A stretch of 64,000 nt of DNA. Source: Brasenia schreberi. Lineage: Eukaryota > Streptophyta > Magnoliopsida > Nymphaeales > Cabombaceae. This document shows, piece after piece, positions 63,103 to 64,000 of this stretch. Both the position numbers and the translations under genes were made by a program. Below the pieces are notes generated by a model, which was given only the letters and a program-made list of their open reading frames with translations, did no database searches and was not told where the DNA came from. The stretch is from positions 12,904,001 through 12,968,000 of the forward strand of contig JAYKKT010000074.1 of the NCBI GenBank assembly GCA_036023115.1. Direction: 5' to 3'. The stretch's first letter is position 1; each line of letters starts with the position of its first letter.

Positions 63103-64000
63103 AACAACAACAACTAAGCCATTTCCCATACTAGACGGGGTCGGCTACATGGATTCTTTGTTTCCACAGATCCCTATCGTGTGCCATGTTAGCAGTTAAC
63201 TCCCAATAAGCTAGATCATTCTTTATTGTTTCTTTCCAACACTTTTGTGGTCATCCTCTACCTCTTTTAATACTTTCCAAATTTAGTTTTTCTAACCTTC
63301 TTAAAGGTTCTTCTTTTGATATTCTTTCTATATGTCCAAACCATCTTAAACGATATTCTCTCATTTTATCCTCTATTGGTGCCACTCCTAATTTGTTTCT
63401 AATAACCTCATTATGTATAAGGTCTTTTCTTGTATGACCACTCATCTATCTCAACATCTTCATTTCTGTCACAAACATCTTTTGTACATGTTGATGATTA
63501 ACTGCCCAACACTCAGAACCATAAAACTTGGCACGCCTAATTGCTACTCTATAATATTTACCTTTTAACTTTAATGGTATCTTCTTATCACAAAGAATAC
63601 TAGATGCTCCTCTCCATTTTAACCAACCAACATTAATTCTATGTGTAACATCTCCATCAATTCTTCCATCACTATGAAAAATTGACCCTAGATATTTAAA
63701 ACTTTCCTTTTAGAGAATGCAATGTGTGCCAATTTTAATTTTCATGTCCTGTGAAGTAACCAAATGATCAAACTTACATTCCATATATTTTGTCTTTGTT
63801 ATACTAAGTCAGAGGCCTTTGCTTTCTAATGTTTCATCTATAGTTCCAATTTTCTATTAACTTTTTCCTTAGACTCCTCAACTAATACAATGTCATCTGC
63901 AAATAACATACACCAAGGTACTTCATCTTGAATATGTTTTGTTAACTCATCCATCACCATTATAAATAAGTATGGACTTAAAGTTGATCCTTGATGTAAC
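63103..64000 (-). mobile_element. RTE-type LINE 3, continues beyond the window
   Basis: Aligned with LINE 2 from its (GTT)n tail through the C-terminal region (frame 63445-63251: [32 protein letters not shown]) into the reverse transcriptase. The minus strand of 63890-63925 gives the FADD-region words seen in LINE 2. It is the second copy of the 59.7-kb block and runs off the right edge. Confidence 0.9.

Overview
The window looks like nuclear DNA of a flowering plant. Genes have GT-AG introns. The gene families are plant-typical: a subfamily-II ethylene receptor, a DUF26 secreted protein, a DRP4-type dynamin relic and Copia, hAT and RTE-type elements. Intergenic DNA is AT-rich with many long (TA)n, (GA)n and (CA)n runs. 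I cannot fix the species. No bacterial, viral or organelle gene set is present.

Layout. 1-464: last three exons of a 3-hydroxyisobutyryl-CoA hydrolase-like gene (+). 1267-8406: decayed Copia element (-) with paired LTRs, interrupted at about 4.1-6.2 kb by an unrelated LTR-like insert. 8.6-10.2 kb: hAT transposase relic (+). 12458-15464: RTE-type LINE (+) with a 12-bp target-site duplication. 17.2-27.1 kb: a mosaic of DOHH pseudogene pieces, an intact small secreted Cys/Trp-rich protein gene (17905-18261), a 3'-lacking LINE piece, a Copia element (20186-about 25820) and an inverted, decapitated copy of the small gene (26.1-26.55 kb). 28130-29964: DRP4-like dynamin pseudogene (-). 31168-35754: seven-exon deoxyhypusine hydroxylase gene (-). 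36-39.6 kb: tandem repeats and microsatellites. 39828-43345: EIN4/ETR2-type ethylene receptor (-), complete except for one in-frame TAA. About 47.1-50.07 kb: decayed Copia element (+). 50.2-57.8 kb: gene-poor, microsatellites and LINE scraps. 57875-58681: cysteine-rich receptor-like secreted protein (-). 59.7-64 kb: nested and duplicated RTE LINE copies (-).

The host genes do not form an operon-like or clustered pathway; they act separately in valine catabolism, eIF5A hypusination, ethylene perception and secreted DUF26 function. The most interesting items are the unrecognised secreted protein gene and its inverted copy, the nonsense codon in an otherwise well-preserved ethylene receptor, a DOHH metal-site substitution, a TATA box in the loop of a perfect 12-bp hairpin, and the layered LINE duplication at the right edge. 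I found no convincing new multi-gene system.
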